Assembly (NCBI RefSeq): GCF_900188385.1
Contig: NZ_FZOI01000004.1
Span: forward strand, 124,001-188,000
Length of the DNA stretch: 64,000 nucleotides
Source of the DNA: Azospirillum sp. RU38E
Lineage (GTDB): Bacteria > Pseudomonadota > Alphaproteobacteria > Azospirillales > Azospirillaceae
Reading direction: 5' to 3'
Shown here: piece after piece, positions 10,081 to 18,659 of the stretch
How the letters are laid out: each line of letters begins with the position of its first letter
Position numbering within the stretch: the stretch's first letter is position 1
Program-made: the position numbers and the translations under genes
Notes under the pieces: generated by a model
What the model was told of the DNA's origin: nothing
What the model saw: only the letters and a program-made list of their open reading frames with translations
The model's database searches: none

Positions 10081-10142
10081 GAAAAAACCCCATCGGAAAG
10101 AGCCCTTGTGCCAATGGCAACATAGGCCGATCCGATGGGGTT
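10081..10142 (-). terminator. phoB terminator / DUF2177 leader hairpin
   Basis: A perfect 12-bp stem (10086-10097 with 10131-10142) encloses a 33-nt loop that itself holds a small TGCC/GGCA hairpin. On the minus strand it is followed by TTTTTT, as for an intrinsic terminator of the pst-phoUB transcript, and then at once by the ATG of the DUF2177 gene. The only Shine-Dalgarno-like GGGG lies inside the stem. Confidence 0.7.
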
Positions 10143-10172
10143 CCTATTTTTTAATCCAGGCAGGGCCTGGAA

Positions 10173-10880
10173 TCACATCGTCGTCTTGGTATCCAGCGCA
10201 TAGCCGGCGGAACGCACAGTGCGGATCACATCCTGATCGTCCGTCTCGTTCAGTGCCTTGCGCAGCCGGCGGATATGCACATCCACCGTCCGCAGTTCGA
10301 CATAGACGTCGTGGCCCCAGACGATATCCAGCAATTGCTCGCGGGAGAAGACGCGGCCGGGATGCTGCATGAAATGGCGCAGCAGGGCGAATTCCTTCGG
10401 CCCCAGATGGATATCACGGCCGCTGCGCCGAACCCGGTGGGCCGCCAGATCCATGGAAATGTCGGAGAAGCGCAGCATCTCCTCCGCCAGGGCCGGGGCG
10501 GCCCGGCGCAACACGGCGCGGATACGGGCCACCAGCTCCGTCGGGCTGAAGGGCTTGGACAGGTAATCATCCGCACCGCTGTTCAGGCCGCGCACCTTGT
10601 CCGCCTCCTCCCCCCGCGCCGTCAGCATGATGACGGGGATGTCGCGGGTCTTGGGGTTGCGGCGGAGCTGGCGGCAAACCTCCAGCCCGCTCATCAACGG
10701 CAGCATCCAGTCCAACAGCACCAGATGCGGCGTCCTCTCATCGGCCAGCAACAGGGCTTCTTCCCCGTCATTGGCGGTTATGACGCGGAAACCCTCGCGC
10801 TCCAGATTGTAGCTCAGCAGGGTGACGAGATCGACCTCGTCCTCCACAACCAAAATCAACGGCTTCAAGGCGGAGTTCAT
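10173..10880 (-). CDS. phoB: Phosphate regulon response regulator PhoB
   Basis: 235 residues from ATG 10880; GTG/ATG options up to 10895 would add five residues. Residues 1 to about 125 are the receiver (ILVVEDEVDLVTLL, phospho-Asp57 in LVLLDWMLP, and the C-terminal Lys in DDYLSKPFSPTEL). Residues about 138-232 are an OmpR-type winged helix (LAAHRVRRSGRDIHLGPKEF, then RTVDVHIRRLRKAL). PhoB binds Pho boxes and activates phosphate-starvation genes. It is the last gene of a minus-strand series pstS-pstC-pstA-pstB-phoU-phoB and is followed by a terminator hairpin. Confidence 0.94.
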   Translation of the reverse strand: MNSALKPLILVVEDEVDLVTLLSYNLEREGFRVITANDGEEALLLADERTPHLVLLDWMLPLMSGLEVCRQLRRNPKTRDIPVIMLTARGEEADKVRGLNSGADDYLSKPFSPTELVARIRAVLRRAAPALAEEMLRFSDISMDLAAHRVRRSGRDIHLGPKEFALLRHFMQHPGRVFSREQLLDIVWGHDVYVELRTVDVHIRRLRKALNETDDQDVIRTVRSAGYALDTKTTM

Positions 10881-10924
10881 GACGATTCCAGTCAAACGTC
10901 GAAGGGACGCACAGTCGAAACGGA

Positions 10925-11662
10925 TTAACGCTGCTCAGGGGAACCGACGACAACGTCGCTATCCAACACGGTGAAGCTGGAACGGTCACCCTTCGGCCGT
11001 TCGGCGTTCAAGGGCTGGCCCTTTACCAGATAATGGATGTTTTCGGCGATGTTGGTCGCGTGGTCACCGGCACGTTCCAGGTTCTTGGCAATGAACAGCA
11101 GGTGCGTGCAGGGGGTGATGTTGCGCGGGTCTTCCATCATATAGGTCAGAACTTCGCGAAACAGGCTGGTGTAGAGATCGTCCAGCTCAGCATCGCGGTG
11201 CCAGGCGGCGATGGCCTTCTCGACATCGCGGTCGATATAGGCGTCCAGCACTTCCTTCAGCATTTCCTGCACCAGCCGGCCCATGCGCGGGATGGCGGCG
11301 GCCGGGCGCATCACCGGCAGCTGCGCCAGGGCGATGGAGCGCTTGGCGATATTGGCGGCATAATCGCCGGTCCGTTCCAGATCGGCAGAGATTTTCAGCG
11401 CCACCAGCACTTCGCGCAGATCAACGCCAACGGGCGCGCGCAGCGCCAGCATCCGGATGGCATCATGCTCGATCTGGCGTTCAAACTCATCCAGCCGGGC
11501 ATCGCCCTGCATGACTTTGGTAGCCCCTTCGACATCGCGGCGGCCGACAGCCTGCACGGCCGCTTCCACCTGCGCTTCGACCACGCCGCCCATCTGGGCG
11601 ATCTGGTTGGAAAGGCGCTGAAGTTCCTGCTCGAAGGATTTGACGGTATGTTCGGTGACCAT
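10925..11662 (-). CDS. phoU: Phosphate signalling protein PhoU
   Basis: 245 residues of two repeated three-helix PhoU domains. Each carries the family signature: DLREVLVALKISADLERTGDYAANIAKR in the first half, and ITPCTHLLFIAKNLERAGDHATNIAENI in the second. The E/DxxxD metal-binding motifs are intact in both repeats. PhoU links the Pst transporter to PhoR, keeping the Pho regulon off when phosphate is plentiful. It lies 44 nt upstream of phoB and downstream of pstB in the same orientation. Confidence 0.95.
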   Translation of the reverse strand: MVTEHTVKSFEQELQRLSNQIAQMGGVVEAQVEAAVQAVGRRDVEGATKVMQGDARLDEFERQIEHDAIRMLALRAPVGVDLREVLVALKISADLERTGDYAANIAKRSIALAQLPVMRPAAAIPRMGRLVQEMLKEVLDAYIDRDVEKAIAAWHRDAELDDLYTSLFREVLTYMMEDPRNITPCTHLLFIAKNLERAGDHATNIAENIHYLVKGQPLNAERPKGDRSSFTVLDSDVVVGSPEQR

Positions 11663-11807
11663 GATCGGCCCCTTTGCTGGTGTGCAGGTATCTGCCCCTT
11701 TTCAGGCCGCAATGGCGGGCTGGCGGACAGGACCAGGGGGCAGCCGCGCCGCCCCGGAAAATTGGGCGCAGCGGCCCCGGCATCACCGGGGCCGCCGTCA
11801 ACCGGAC

Positions 11808-12611
11808 TCAGCCGTAACGGCCGGTAATGTAACCCTGGGTGCGTTCATCACGCGGGTTGGTGAAGATTTCTTCCGTATTGCCCACTTCCACCAGATCGCC
11901 CAGATGGAAGAAGGCGGTACGCTGGGAGACGCGGGCGGCCTGCTGCATGTTGTGCGTCACGATGGCAATCGTGAAGCTTTCACGCAGCTCGTCGATCAGT
12001 TCCTCGATATGCGCGGTGGCAATCGGGTCCAAGGCCGAGCAGGGCTCGTCCATCAGGATGACTTCCGGGCTGACGGCCACGGCGCGGGCGATGCACAGGC
12101 GCTGCTGCTGACCACCGGAGAGGCCGGTGCCCGGCTCCTGCAGGCGGTCCTTCACCTCGTTCCACAGGCCCGCGCGCTTCAGCGAACGTTCGACGATCTC
12201 GTCAAACTCATCCTTGCGGGTGGCTAGGCCATGCAGCTTGGGACCATAGATGATGTTGTCATAGATCGATTTCGGGAAGGGGTTCGGCTTCTGGAACACC
12301 ATGCCAACACGGGCGCGCAGCTGCACCACATCCAGCTTGGGGTCATAGATATCCTGGCCATCCAGCAGGATCTTGCCTTCCACGCGGCAGATGTCGATCG
12401 TGTCGTTCATCCGGTTCAGCGTGCGCAGAAAGGTAGACTTGCCGCAGCCCGAGGGGCCGATCAGGGCCAGAACCTCGTTCTTATAGACATCGACATTGAC
12501 GCCGTGCAGGGCGCGCTTGGCGCCGTAGAACACCTTCACGTCGCGGGCGGAGACCTTCACCGGCTGGGTGGAGACGGCTTCCGTATTCTTGGTCAGGGTC
12601 GTCGTATCCAT
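11808..12611 (-). CDS. pstB: Phosphate ABC transporter ATPase PstB
   Basis: 267 residues from ATG 12611, which lies 4 nt beyond the pstA stop and is preceded by a GGTGG sequence. Walker [10 protein letters not shown] (about residue 53), signature [14 protein letters not shown], Walker [14 protein letters not shown] and the switch-His segment [12 protein letters not shown] are all intact. [17 protein letters not shown] near the C-terminus is typical of PstB. It powers phosphate import through PstA/PstC and takes part in PhoR signalling. It is translationally close to pstA. Confidence 0.96.
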   Translation of the reverse strand: MDTTTLTKNTEAVSTQPVKVSARDVKVFYGAKRALHGVNVDVYKNEVLALIGPSGCGKSTFLRTLNRMNDTIDICRVEGKILLDGQDIYDPKLDVVQLRARVGMVFQKPNPFPKSIYDNIIYGPKLHGLATRKDEFDEIVERSLKRAGLWNEVKDRLQEPGTGLSGGQQQRLCIARAVAVSPEVILMDEPCSALDPIATAHIEELIDELRESFTIAIVTHNMQQAARVSQRTAFFHLGDLVEVGNTEEIFTNPRDERTQGYITGRYG

Positions 12612-12615
12612 TTTC

Positions 12616-13941
12616 TTACCACCGCCGTTCGAACTTCTTGCGCAGCCAGATGGCCGCACCGTTCATCGTGATCAGGAAGGCCAGCAACACCAGGATCGCG
12701 GCCGAGGTCAGTTCAACGAAGCCGCGCTCCGGCTTGTCCGCCCAGATGAAAATCTGCACCGGCAACACTGAGGAGCTGTCCAGCACCGAGGTCGGCGCCT
12801 GGGTGACGAAGGCATTCATGCCAATCATCAGCAGCGGCGCCGTTTCACCCACGGCATGGGCCATGCCGATGATGGTGCCGGTCATGATGCCCGGCATGGC
12901 CAACGGCAGCACATGATGGGTGATCGCCTGCAAACGTGACGCCCCCATGCCCAGGGCCGCCTCACGGATCGAGGGCGGAACCGCCTTCAGCGCGGCACGG
13001 CTGGCGATAATGATGGTGGGCAGCACCAGCAGACCCAGCACCAGACCACCGACCAGCGGGGCCGAACGCGGCATCCCGAAGAAATTGAGGAACACCGCCA
13101 GACCCAGCAGACCGAACACGATGGAAGGCACGGCCGCCAGATTGTTGATATTCACCTCGATCAGGTCGGTCAGCTTGTTCTTCGGCGCGAATTCTTCCAG
13201 ATAGACCGCTGCCGCCACACCCACAGGCAGGGAGACCAGCAAGGTTATCATCATGGTCAGCAGGGTGCCGACCGCCGCGCCAAACAGACCCGCCAGTTCG
13301 GGATAGTTACTGTCGGACGAGGTGAAGAAGGTGCTGTTGAAGGCGGTCTTCAGATGGCCATTGGCTTGCATCTTGTCGACCCAGGCCAGCTGCCGGTCAT
13401 TGATGGTGCGCTGCGCTTCCGGCAGGGTCCGGTCAATGCCGCCCTTGAGAATCTGGTTCACCCCATCGGACGTGGGAAGCCAGAGCTGCACCGTCTGCCC
13501 CACCAGGGACGGATCCTTGTCCAGGATCTTGCTGATGAATACACCGGCCACCGGGCTGACCAGACCGCGCAGGTCGCGCTTTTCCAGACGCCCCTCAACC
13601 TCGGGGAATTCCTTGTAGAGGGCGTTGTTGGCCAGAGTCTGAAGGGCACCCCGATCCCAATCGGCCGGATTGCCCGTGCCCTGGGGGTCGATGATGGCGG
13701 CATCCAGCGTGACTTCCAGCCGCATCTCCGTCTGCCAGAAGGCGCTGACGCCCCCCTTCAGCAGGGTGAACAGCAGGATGACGAGCATGATACAGGCGAA
13801 AGAGATCGCCAGGATACCGTAGATCTTGAAGCGCCGCTCCGCTGCATAACGCGAGCGGAGGCGCTTCATGGCGGCGTCGCCAGTGTGGAAGGAGGCGGAC
13901 ACGGGAGCGGCTGCCTGCATCGGCTCTGCGATCTCAGTCAT
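12616..13941 (-). CDS. pstA: Phosphate ABC transporter permease PstA
   Basis: 441 residues from ATG 13941, which overlaps the end of pstC by 8 nt and has a GGGA ribosome site. It is longer than E. coli PstA because of an N-terminal extension and a periplasmic insert (about residues 60-190) between the first membrane helix and the core. The core permease (about 200-435) shows the EAA-type loop [25 protein letters not shown]. Such long Pst permeases are common in alphaproteobacteria. With PstC it forms the membrane channel for phosphate. Confidence 0.93.
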   Translation of the reverse strand: MTEIAEPMQAAAPVSASFHTGDAAMKRLRSRYAAERRFKIYGILAISFACIMLVILLFTLLKGGVSAFWQTEMRLEVTLDAAIIDPQGTGNPADWDRGALQTLANNALYKEFPEVEGRLEKRDLRGLVSPVAGVFISKILDKDPSLVGQTVQLWLPTSDGVNQILKGGIDRTLPEAQRTINDRQLAWVDKMQANGHLKTAFNSTFFTSSDSNYPELAGLFGAAVGTLLTMMITLLVSLPVGVAAAVYLEEFAPKNKLTDLIEVNINNLAAVPSIVFGLLGLAVFLNFFGMPRSAPLVGGLVLGLLVLPTIIIASRAALKAVPPSIREAALGMGASRLQAITHHVLPLAMPGIMTGTIIGMAHAVGETAPLLMIGMNAFVTQAPTSVLDSSSVLPVQIFIWADKPERGFVELTSAAILVLLAFLITMNGAAIWLRKKFERRW

Positions 13942-15397
13942 ATTTTTCCCGGTATTTCTGGACGATCCGAAGGGCGACGACATTCAGAACCAAGGTCACG
14001 GCGAACAACACCAGCCCCAGGGCGAACACCGACAGGGTCTTGGCGCTGTCGAACTCCTGGTCGCCGACCAGGATGGACTTGATCTGCACCGTCACCGTGG
14101 TGACGCTGTCCAGCGGGTTCAGCGTCAGGTTCGCCTGCAGACCGGCGGCCATCACCACGATCATGGTTTCGCCGATGGCGCGGCTGGCCGCCAGCAACAT
14201 GGCGCCGACGATACCGGGCAGCGCCGCCGGTAACACCACCTGCTTGATGGTTTCCGACTTGGTGGCACCCAGACCCAGCGAACCATCGCGCAGCGCCTGC
14301 GGCACCGCATTGATCACGTCATCGGCCAGGGAGGAGACGAAGGGCACGATCATCACGCCCATCACCACACCCGCCGCCAGCGCGCTCTGCGATGACACAT
14401 TCAGCCCCATCGCCGTGCCGATATCACGGATGAAAGGCGCCACCGTCAGAATGGCGAAGAAGCCATAGACCACCGTCGGCACGCCGGCCAGGATCTCCAG
14501 CACCGGCTTCACCAACGACCGCACCCGCTTGGGCGCATATTCGGACAGGTAAATGGCCGACATCAGACCGACCGGGGCCGCCACCACCATGGCGATAACG
14601 GCAACCAGCATCGTACCGGTGAACAGCGGGATGGCACCGAAGGAACCGGAAGAGCCAACCTGATCAGCGCGGATGGCCGTCTGCGGGCTCCAATGCAGGC
14701 CGAACAGGAATTCTGTCACCGGCACCTTGGTGAAGAACCGGATGCTCTCGAACAGCAGCGACAGCACGATGCCGATGGTGGTGAAAATGGCAATGGTGGA
14801 CGACAGGATCAGCAGCCAGGTGACAACCCGTTCCACATTATTGCGGGCCCGGAAATCCGGATTGATCCGCGACCAGCAAAAGGCCAGCGCGCCACCCGAA
14901 AGGGCGGCCACAGCACCGAATAATGTCCAATCCGACAGACCGCGCAGATTGCGCAGGTGATCGGCAGCCGGCTGGATCGCGTCCACCACGGCAGGGTTCA
15001 CATAGAGCGCCTGACCTGCCGCAAGATTCTTGATGTTGATCAGCAGCAGCTGGCGGTGGGTTTCCGTCAGGGCCGCCGTCTCATCGGCAATGTTGGACAG
15101 CAGATTCTGCAGATCGTTCGGCGGCAGCATGACCCGCGCCCAGCTTTCGATCTGCTGCGCGTTGAGCCCATCCAGCACCAGCCAGTCCATGACCGGCCCG
15201 CGCAGTGCCATCCAGACCAGCACCAGCACCAGAGCCGGCAAACCAGCCCACAGCGCCACAAAGCTGCCGTAGTAATTGGGAACAGAATGAAGGGTGGCGA
15301 TGCTGCCGCCGGCGACGGTGACGGCCCGGCTGCGCCCCATCACATAACCGATAAGGGAAAGCAGCAGCAGCAGGCCGACGGTGAACGTGGCTGACAT
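13934..15397 (-). CDS. pstC: Phosphate ABC transporter permease PstC
   Basis: 487 residues. Several N-terminal membrane helices and an extended periplasmic region precede the permease core; the core begins near LFTGTMLVAVIAMVVAAPVGLMSAIYLSEYAPKR in meaning and ends with the EAA loop NAVPQALRDGSLGLGATKSETI. Like PstA it is the long alphaproteobacterial form. It lies 108 nt downstream of pstS, with a stable GC hairpin in the gap, and overlaps pstA by 8 nt, which suggests translational coupling of the two permeases. Confidence 0.93.
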   Translation of the reverse strand: MSATFTVGLLLLLSLIGYVMGRSRAVTVAGGSIATLHSVPNYYGSFVALWAGLPALVLVLVWMALRGPVMDWLVLDGLNAQQIESWARVMLPPNDLQNLLSNIADETAALTETHRQLLLINIKNLAAGQALYVNPAVVDAIQPAADHLRNLRGLSDWTLFGAVAALSGGALAFCWSRINPDFRARNNVERVVTWLLILSSTIAIFTTIGIVLSLLFESIRFFTKVPVTEFLFGLHWSPQTAIRADQVGSSGSFGAIPLFTGTMLVAVIAMVVAAPVGLMSAIYLSEYAPKRVRSLVKPVLEILAGVPTVVYGFFAILTVAPFIRDIGTAMGLNVSSQSALAAGVVMGVMIVPFVSSLADDVINAVPQALRDGSLGLGATKSETIKQVVLPAALPGIVGAMLLAASRAIGETMIVVMAAGLQANLTLNPLDSVTTVTVQIKSILVGDQEFDSAKTLSVFALGLVLFAVTLVLNVVALRIVQKYREKYD

Positions 15398-15451
15398 GAA
15401 AGGTACCCGTCCGCAGTCGAAGGGAGATCATCGTCACCTAGGTACGGGAAA

Positions 15452-15478
15452 CCCGCGGCAACCGGAAGCTGCCGCGGG
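15452..15478 (-). terminator. pstS-pstC intercistronic hairpin
   Basis: A 9-bp perfect stem, CCCGCGGCA (15452-15460) with TGCCGCGGG (15470-15478), and a 9-nt loop sit 28 nt after the pstS stop. There is no T run, so I read it as a partial terminator or 3'-end stabiliser that would raise pstS mRNA relative to the permease genes. Confidence 0.5.
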
Positions 15479-15505
15479 AACCCAATACCGGATGACAGCC
15501 TTGCC

Positions 15506-16546
15506 TTACGAGGCCGGCTTGGCCATCGGGGTCAGCTTCAGCGTGGCCTGCTCGGAAGCCTTGCGCTTGGCGTCCGGCAGCGGGATCAGGCCCTTATCGA
15601 CCAGATAGCCTTCGGAACCCATGGCGCGCTCAGAAGCGTATTCGGCGATGAATTCCTTCAGGCCCGGGATCACGCCCATGTGCTGGTTCTTGAAGTAAAC
15701 GAACAGCGGACGGGAGATCGGGTATTCCTGAGAGGAGATGGTCTGATAGGTCGGCAGCACGCCATTGACGGCCACGCCCTTCAGCTTGTCCTGATTCTGC
15801 TCCAGATAGCTGTAACCGAAAATGCCATAGGCCTTCGGGTTGGCTTCCAGGCGCTGCACGATAACGTTGTCGTTTTCGCCAGCTTCGACATAAGCACCAT
15901 CCTCACGGACGGTCTTGCAGACGGCGGCGTGACGGGTGGCATCCAGCGCCTTGATGGCCGGGAATTCCTTGCAGCCCGGCTCCATCACCAGCTCAACCCA
16001 GGCATCACGGGTACCGGAGGTCGGCGGCGGGCCGAGGATTTCGATGTCGTCAGCCGGCAGGGACTTGTCGATATCGGACCACTTCTTGTAGGGGTTCGAC
16101 ACGATCTGGCCGTTGACTTCCACTTCCTTGGCAACAGCCTGGAACAGCTGGGCCTTGGTCACCTTGAAGTCGGCACCCTTCTTGGAGTGGACGAAGCCGA
16201 TACCGTCATAGCCGATGACCAGCTCGGTGATCTGCTCAACGCCGTTCTTCTGGCAGGTATCGAACTCGGAAGCCTTCATCGGGCGGGAAGCGCCGGTGGC
16301 ATCCGGGAAATCCGCGCCGACGCCGGAGCAGAACAGCTTCATACCGCCGCCGGTGCCGGTGGATTCCAGGATCGGGGCGCCGAACTTCGTGGTCTGGCCG
16401 AAACGCTCGACAACGGTCGAGGTGAACGGGAACACGGTGGAGGAACCGACGATGCGGATCTGGTCACGGGCAGCAGCCGCGCCGGCCAGGCCGACGGCGG
16501 AAACGGCGCCGAGAACGGCGGCGAGGATGAGCTTCTTGGTGGTCAC
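15506..16546 (-). CDS. pstS: Phosphate-binding periplasmic protein PstS
   Basis: 346 residues from GTG 16546, chosen because GGAGG stands 8 nt upstream and the N-terminus then becomes a proper signal peptide (KKLILAAVLGAVSAVGLAGAAAA, cleavage near ARDQ). The mature protein opens with IRIVGSSTVFPFT, the phosphate-binding strand of PstS, followed by ESTGTGGGMKLFC and DFPDATGASRPMK. It delivers phosphate to the PstCAB transporter and also feeds the PhoR signal. Two Pho-box-like sites lie upstream. It is the first gene of the minus-strand pst-pho series. Confidence 0.94.
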   Translation of the reverse strand: MTTKKLILAAVLGAVSAVGLAGAAAARDQIRIVGSSTVFPFTSTVVERFGQTTKFGAPILESTGTGGGMKLFCSGVGADFPDATGASRPMKASEFDTCQKNGVEQITELVIGYDGIGFVHSKKGADFKVTKAQLFQAVAKEVEVNGQIVSNPYKKWSDIDKSLPADDIEILGPPPTSGTRDAWVELVMEPGCKEFPAIKALDATRHAAVCKTVREDGAYVEAGENDNVIVQRLEANPKAYGIFGYSYLEQNQDKLKGVAVNGVLPTYQTISSQEYPISRPLFVYFKNQHMGVIPGLKEFIAEYASERAMGSEGYLVDKGLIPLPDAKRKASEQATLKLTPMAKPAS

Positions 16547-16663
16547 AGCAATGGCCTCCGGTTTATTGGGCAGCACCCTGGAATGGAGACATCCATCCAG
16601 GTCAATGTCCCTGCTGGGTGCCGGGACCATAGCGGCGCTGCGCGAAGCAAATACTACAACAAT

Positions 16664-16681
16664 GTTACGGTTTAATGACGC
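16664..16681 (-). promoter_or_regulatory. Candidate Pho box for pstS
   Basis: Minus strand GCGTCAT-TAAA-CCGTAAC: two heptamers with a 4-nt spacer, each matching the CTGTCAY Pho half-site at 5 of 7 positions. A TAGTAT sequence 7 nt downstream can serve as -10. It is about 118 nt before the pstS GTG. This is the most natural PhoB-dependent pstS promoter. Confidence 0.55.
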
Positions 16682-16777
16682 GCCCCACCGGTAGCCGCAG
16701 GGCCGCCCCGCCTGCCGATCAACCGGGCCATTCCGGAGAGGGGATTGGGGCAAGGGGATATCGATAATATTTTGATT

Positions 16778-16813
16778 TTAAATAGAAAAGCCACCCTCAA
16801 CCCTGAAGGTGGC
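16778..16813 (-). terminator. Intrinsic terminator between dnaJ-like gene and pstS
   Basis: On the minus strand GCCACC pairs with GGTGGC (16808-16813 and 16790-16795), with three further pairs inside after a mismatch, followed by TTTTCTATTT. It is 123 nt after the stop of the dnaJ-like gene, so it terminates that gene or a short transcript starting in between. Confidence 0.65.
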
Positions 16814-16903
16814 CTGATCGTCAGGAAGCCGGACATGCCCCTTTCGGGAAAAGTCCGCGGGGCCATGCGACAATTGCATTGCACCCTGCCCAACGCGTAT
16901 CAG
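16781..16903 (-). ncRNA. Candidate Pho-regulated small RNA
   Basis: About 110-120 nt on the minus strand between a near-perfect Pho box (16904-16921) and an intrinsic terminator (16778-16813). It folds into three consecutive stems. The first is CGGAC/GTCCG (16830-16857), with an inner TCCC-GAAA-GGGG tetraloop. The second is CCTGA-CGA-TCAGG (16813-16825), and the third is the terminator. I see no good -10 box, and the same sequence could be only the 3' untranslated region of the dnaJ-like gene. This is an inference from layout. Confidence 0.3.
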
Positions 16904-16921
16904 ATGACTGGATTATGACAG
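16904..16921 (-). promoter_or_regulatory. Near-perfect Pho box
   Basis: Minus strand CTGTCAT-AATC-CAGTCAT: first heptamer 7/7 and second 6/7 to the Pho consensus, with the correct 4-nt spacer. It begins 15 nt past the dnaJ-like stop codon and 358 nt before pstS. It is better than the site at 16664-16681 but separated from pstS by a terminator. Confidence 0.55.
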
Positions 16922-16935
16922 TGTCAGGCAGCCGA

Positions 16936-17868
16936 TCAAACCGGCTGGTTCAGTTTGCGCCGCACATCATAATCGTGGGTCTTGGCCCATTTCTCGATGA
17001 AGCCCGCCAGCTCCGCATCCGGTTTTTCCGGCAGCATTACCACCAGCTTCACATAGAAATCGCCGGTCACCTTGCGCTCGGCATTGGCAATGCCCTTACC
17101 CTTCAGGCGCAGCACGGTGCCACTGTTGGCCCCCTGTGGCACCTTCACGGCAACCTGGCCATCCAGAGTCGGCACTTTAATGGCAGCGCCGAGCACGGCC
17201 TCCTGCAGCGTCACCGGCACATCCAGATGGATATCATCATCCTTGCGGGTGAAGAACGGATGGCCATCGACATGGATTTCAACAATCGCATCCCCGGCCC
17301 CGGCACCACCGAGCCCCGGCAGCCCCTGCCCTTTCAGGCGCAATTTCGTCTGATCCTTGGTTCCCGCCGGCACATTGATATCAATGGTCTTGCCGGTGGA
17401 CAGGGTCAGGCGCCGCTTGGTGCCCAGACACGCTTCGGTGAAGGGAACGGTAACCGAATAGCTGACATCGGCCCCCTTGGCTTTCACGCCGGAGCCGCCC
17501 CCGGTGGAATAGCGCTTGCGGGCCCCGCTGAAGAAATCGGCGAACGGATCATCATCGCCGAACGGATCGGCCCCGGCCCGGCTGCCGGAGTCGCGGCCCG
17601 CCCCGGCACCGGCATAGGCGCGGCGGAAGCTGCGGTCCGGCCGTTCGGCCCCGCTGGCATCAATCTCACCCCGGTCGAAGCGCGCCCGCTTATCCGGATC
17701 GGACAGCAGGCTATAGGCGCCATTGACCTCTTTGAACTTCAGTTCAATGTCCGGCCGACCGGGATTGACATCCGGATGGTATTGCTTGGCCAAGCGCCGG
17801 AAAGCCTGCTTGATGTCATCGGCGGAAGCCGTCCGAGTCACACCAAGGACTGTGTAAGGATCGCGCAT
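16936..17868 (-). CDS. CbpA/DnaJ-type co-chaperone
   Basis: 310 residues from ATG 17868 ([20 protein letters not shown]). Residues 1 to about 66 are a J domain with the HPD tripeptide in [12 protein letters not shown] Gly/Arg/Asp-rich linker follows (about 70-125, with [12 protein letters not shown]), then two DnaJ C-terminal beta domains (from about 130: [20 protein letters not shown], then [12 protein letters not shown] and [21 protein letters not shown]). The cysteine-rich zinc domain of DnaJ is absent, which makes it CbpA-like. It stimulates DnaK ATPase and presents clients. It is a single gene upstream of the pst region. Confidence 0.88.
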   Translation of the reverse strand: MRDPYTVLGVTRTASADDIKQAFRRLAKQYHPDVNPGRPDIELKFKEVNGAYSLLSDPDKRARFDRGEIDASGAERPDRSFRRAYAGAGAGRDSGSRAGADPFGDDDPFADFFSGARKRYSTGGGSGVKAKGADVSYSVTVPFTEACLGTKRRLTLSTGKTIDINVPAGTKDQTKLRLKGQGLPGLGGAGAGDAIVEIHVDGHPFFTRKDDDIHLDVPVTLQEAVLGAAIKVPTLDGQVAVKVPQGANSGTVLRLKGKGIANAERKVTGDFYVKLVVMLPEKPDAELAGFIEKWAKTHDYDVRRKLNQPV

Positions 17869-18015
17869 GGTCACCACAAGCAATAGGACGTTTCAAACCA
17901 TGCATCCTACCGCGCGCTCCGCTTTGGTCAAGTAAACCACGCGCAGTACACCGGTCCATGCGTATATGCGGTGACAGGGCCGGCGGGAAACCGGCCAGCC
18001 CCTCCCGTCTGGCAA

Positions 18016-18489
18016 TCAGCTCACGATCTTCCAGCTGCCGTCCGGCTGCTGGCAGGCGCGGCCGAAAGCCTGCTCGCTGCGACCGCCGACGATGATCGTC
18101 TGCTGGTATTCGCGGCAATAGGCGCCGGTGCCCTGCTGGCGGCCTTCCGCCGTCGGGGTGACGATCACCCGGTTGGAATTGTTGGGATTATCCCAGACGA
18201 TCGGCTGGTTCAGCGGCGCATTGAAAGACTGGTAGGTGTTGCGCTCCAGCGCCGCACGATCCGCCTTGTCCAGCGACGCGCCGATTTCCGACCCCAGCAA
18301 GGCACCCAGCACGGCACCGGCACCGGTCGCCCACAGCTTGCCCGAGCCGCCACCGATCTGGCTGCCGGCCAGACCACCGATCAGACCGCCCAGCACGGCG
18401 CCGCCAGTCTGCTTCTGACCAGCATTGCTGTTCTGACACCCCGCCAGCATGGCCACCATGGCGGTGGCGATCACGACCTTCTTCAGCAT
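18016..18489 (-). CDS. Glycine-zipper 17 kDa-antigen-like lipoprotein
   Basis: 157 residues from ATG 18489, chosen because GAGG lies 7 nt before it. A lipoprotein signal MLKKVVIATAMVAMLAGC has its lipobox LAGC ending at Cys18. Then comes a glycine-zipper segment (GGAVLGGLIGGLAGSQIGGG and ATGAGAVLGALLGSEIG) of the Rickettsia 17 kDa surface antigen type, expected to insert in or pack on the outer membrane. The C-terminal domain ends YCREYQQTIIVGGR...ACQQPDGSWKIVS; the same domain is found in the lipoprotein at 55.4-55.8 kb. Exact role unknown. It is divergent from pdxH. Confidence 0.85.
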   Translation of the reverse strand: MLKKVVIATAMVAMLAGCQNSNAGQKQTGGAVLGGLIGGLAGSQIGGGSGKLWATGAGAVLGALLGSEIGASLDKADRAALERNTYQSFNAPLNQPIVWDNPNNSNRVIVTPTAEGRQQGTGAYCREYQQTIIVGGRSEQAFGRACQQPDGSWKIVS

Positions 18490-18659
18490 TTTTGACCTCA
18501 TCTTATATGCCCCCCCTGGGGAAGGGTCCGCCTGCTTACACGCGGCGGGGGCCGACCGACAGGCGGCTCCACGCGGAAAGTGGCGAACACAGCCATGCGG
18601 GGGGAGGCATGGACATTCGTTCAACAGGGCTTATCCTCCACCGAAATTCAGGCGCAACT

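Noticed and set aside
17978-17996. GGCCGG/CCGGCC hairpin after the glycine-zipper lipoprotein gene
   Set aside because: Only 6 bp with no T run; too weak in GC-rich DNA to call a terminator.
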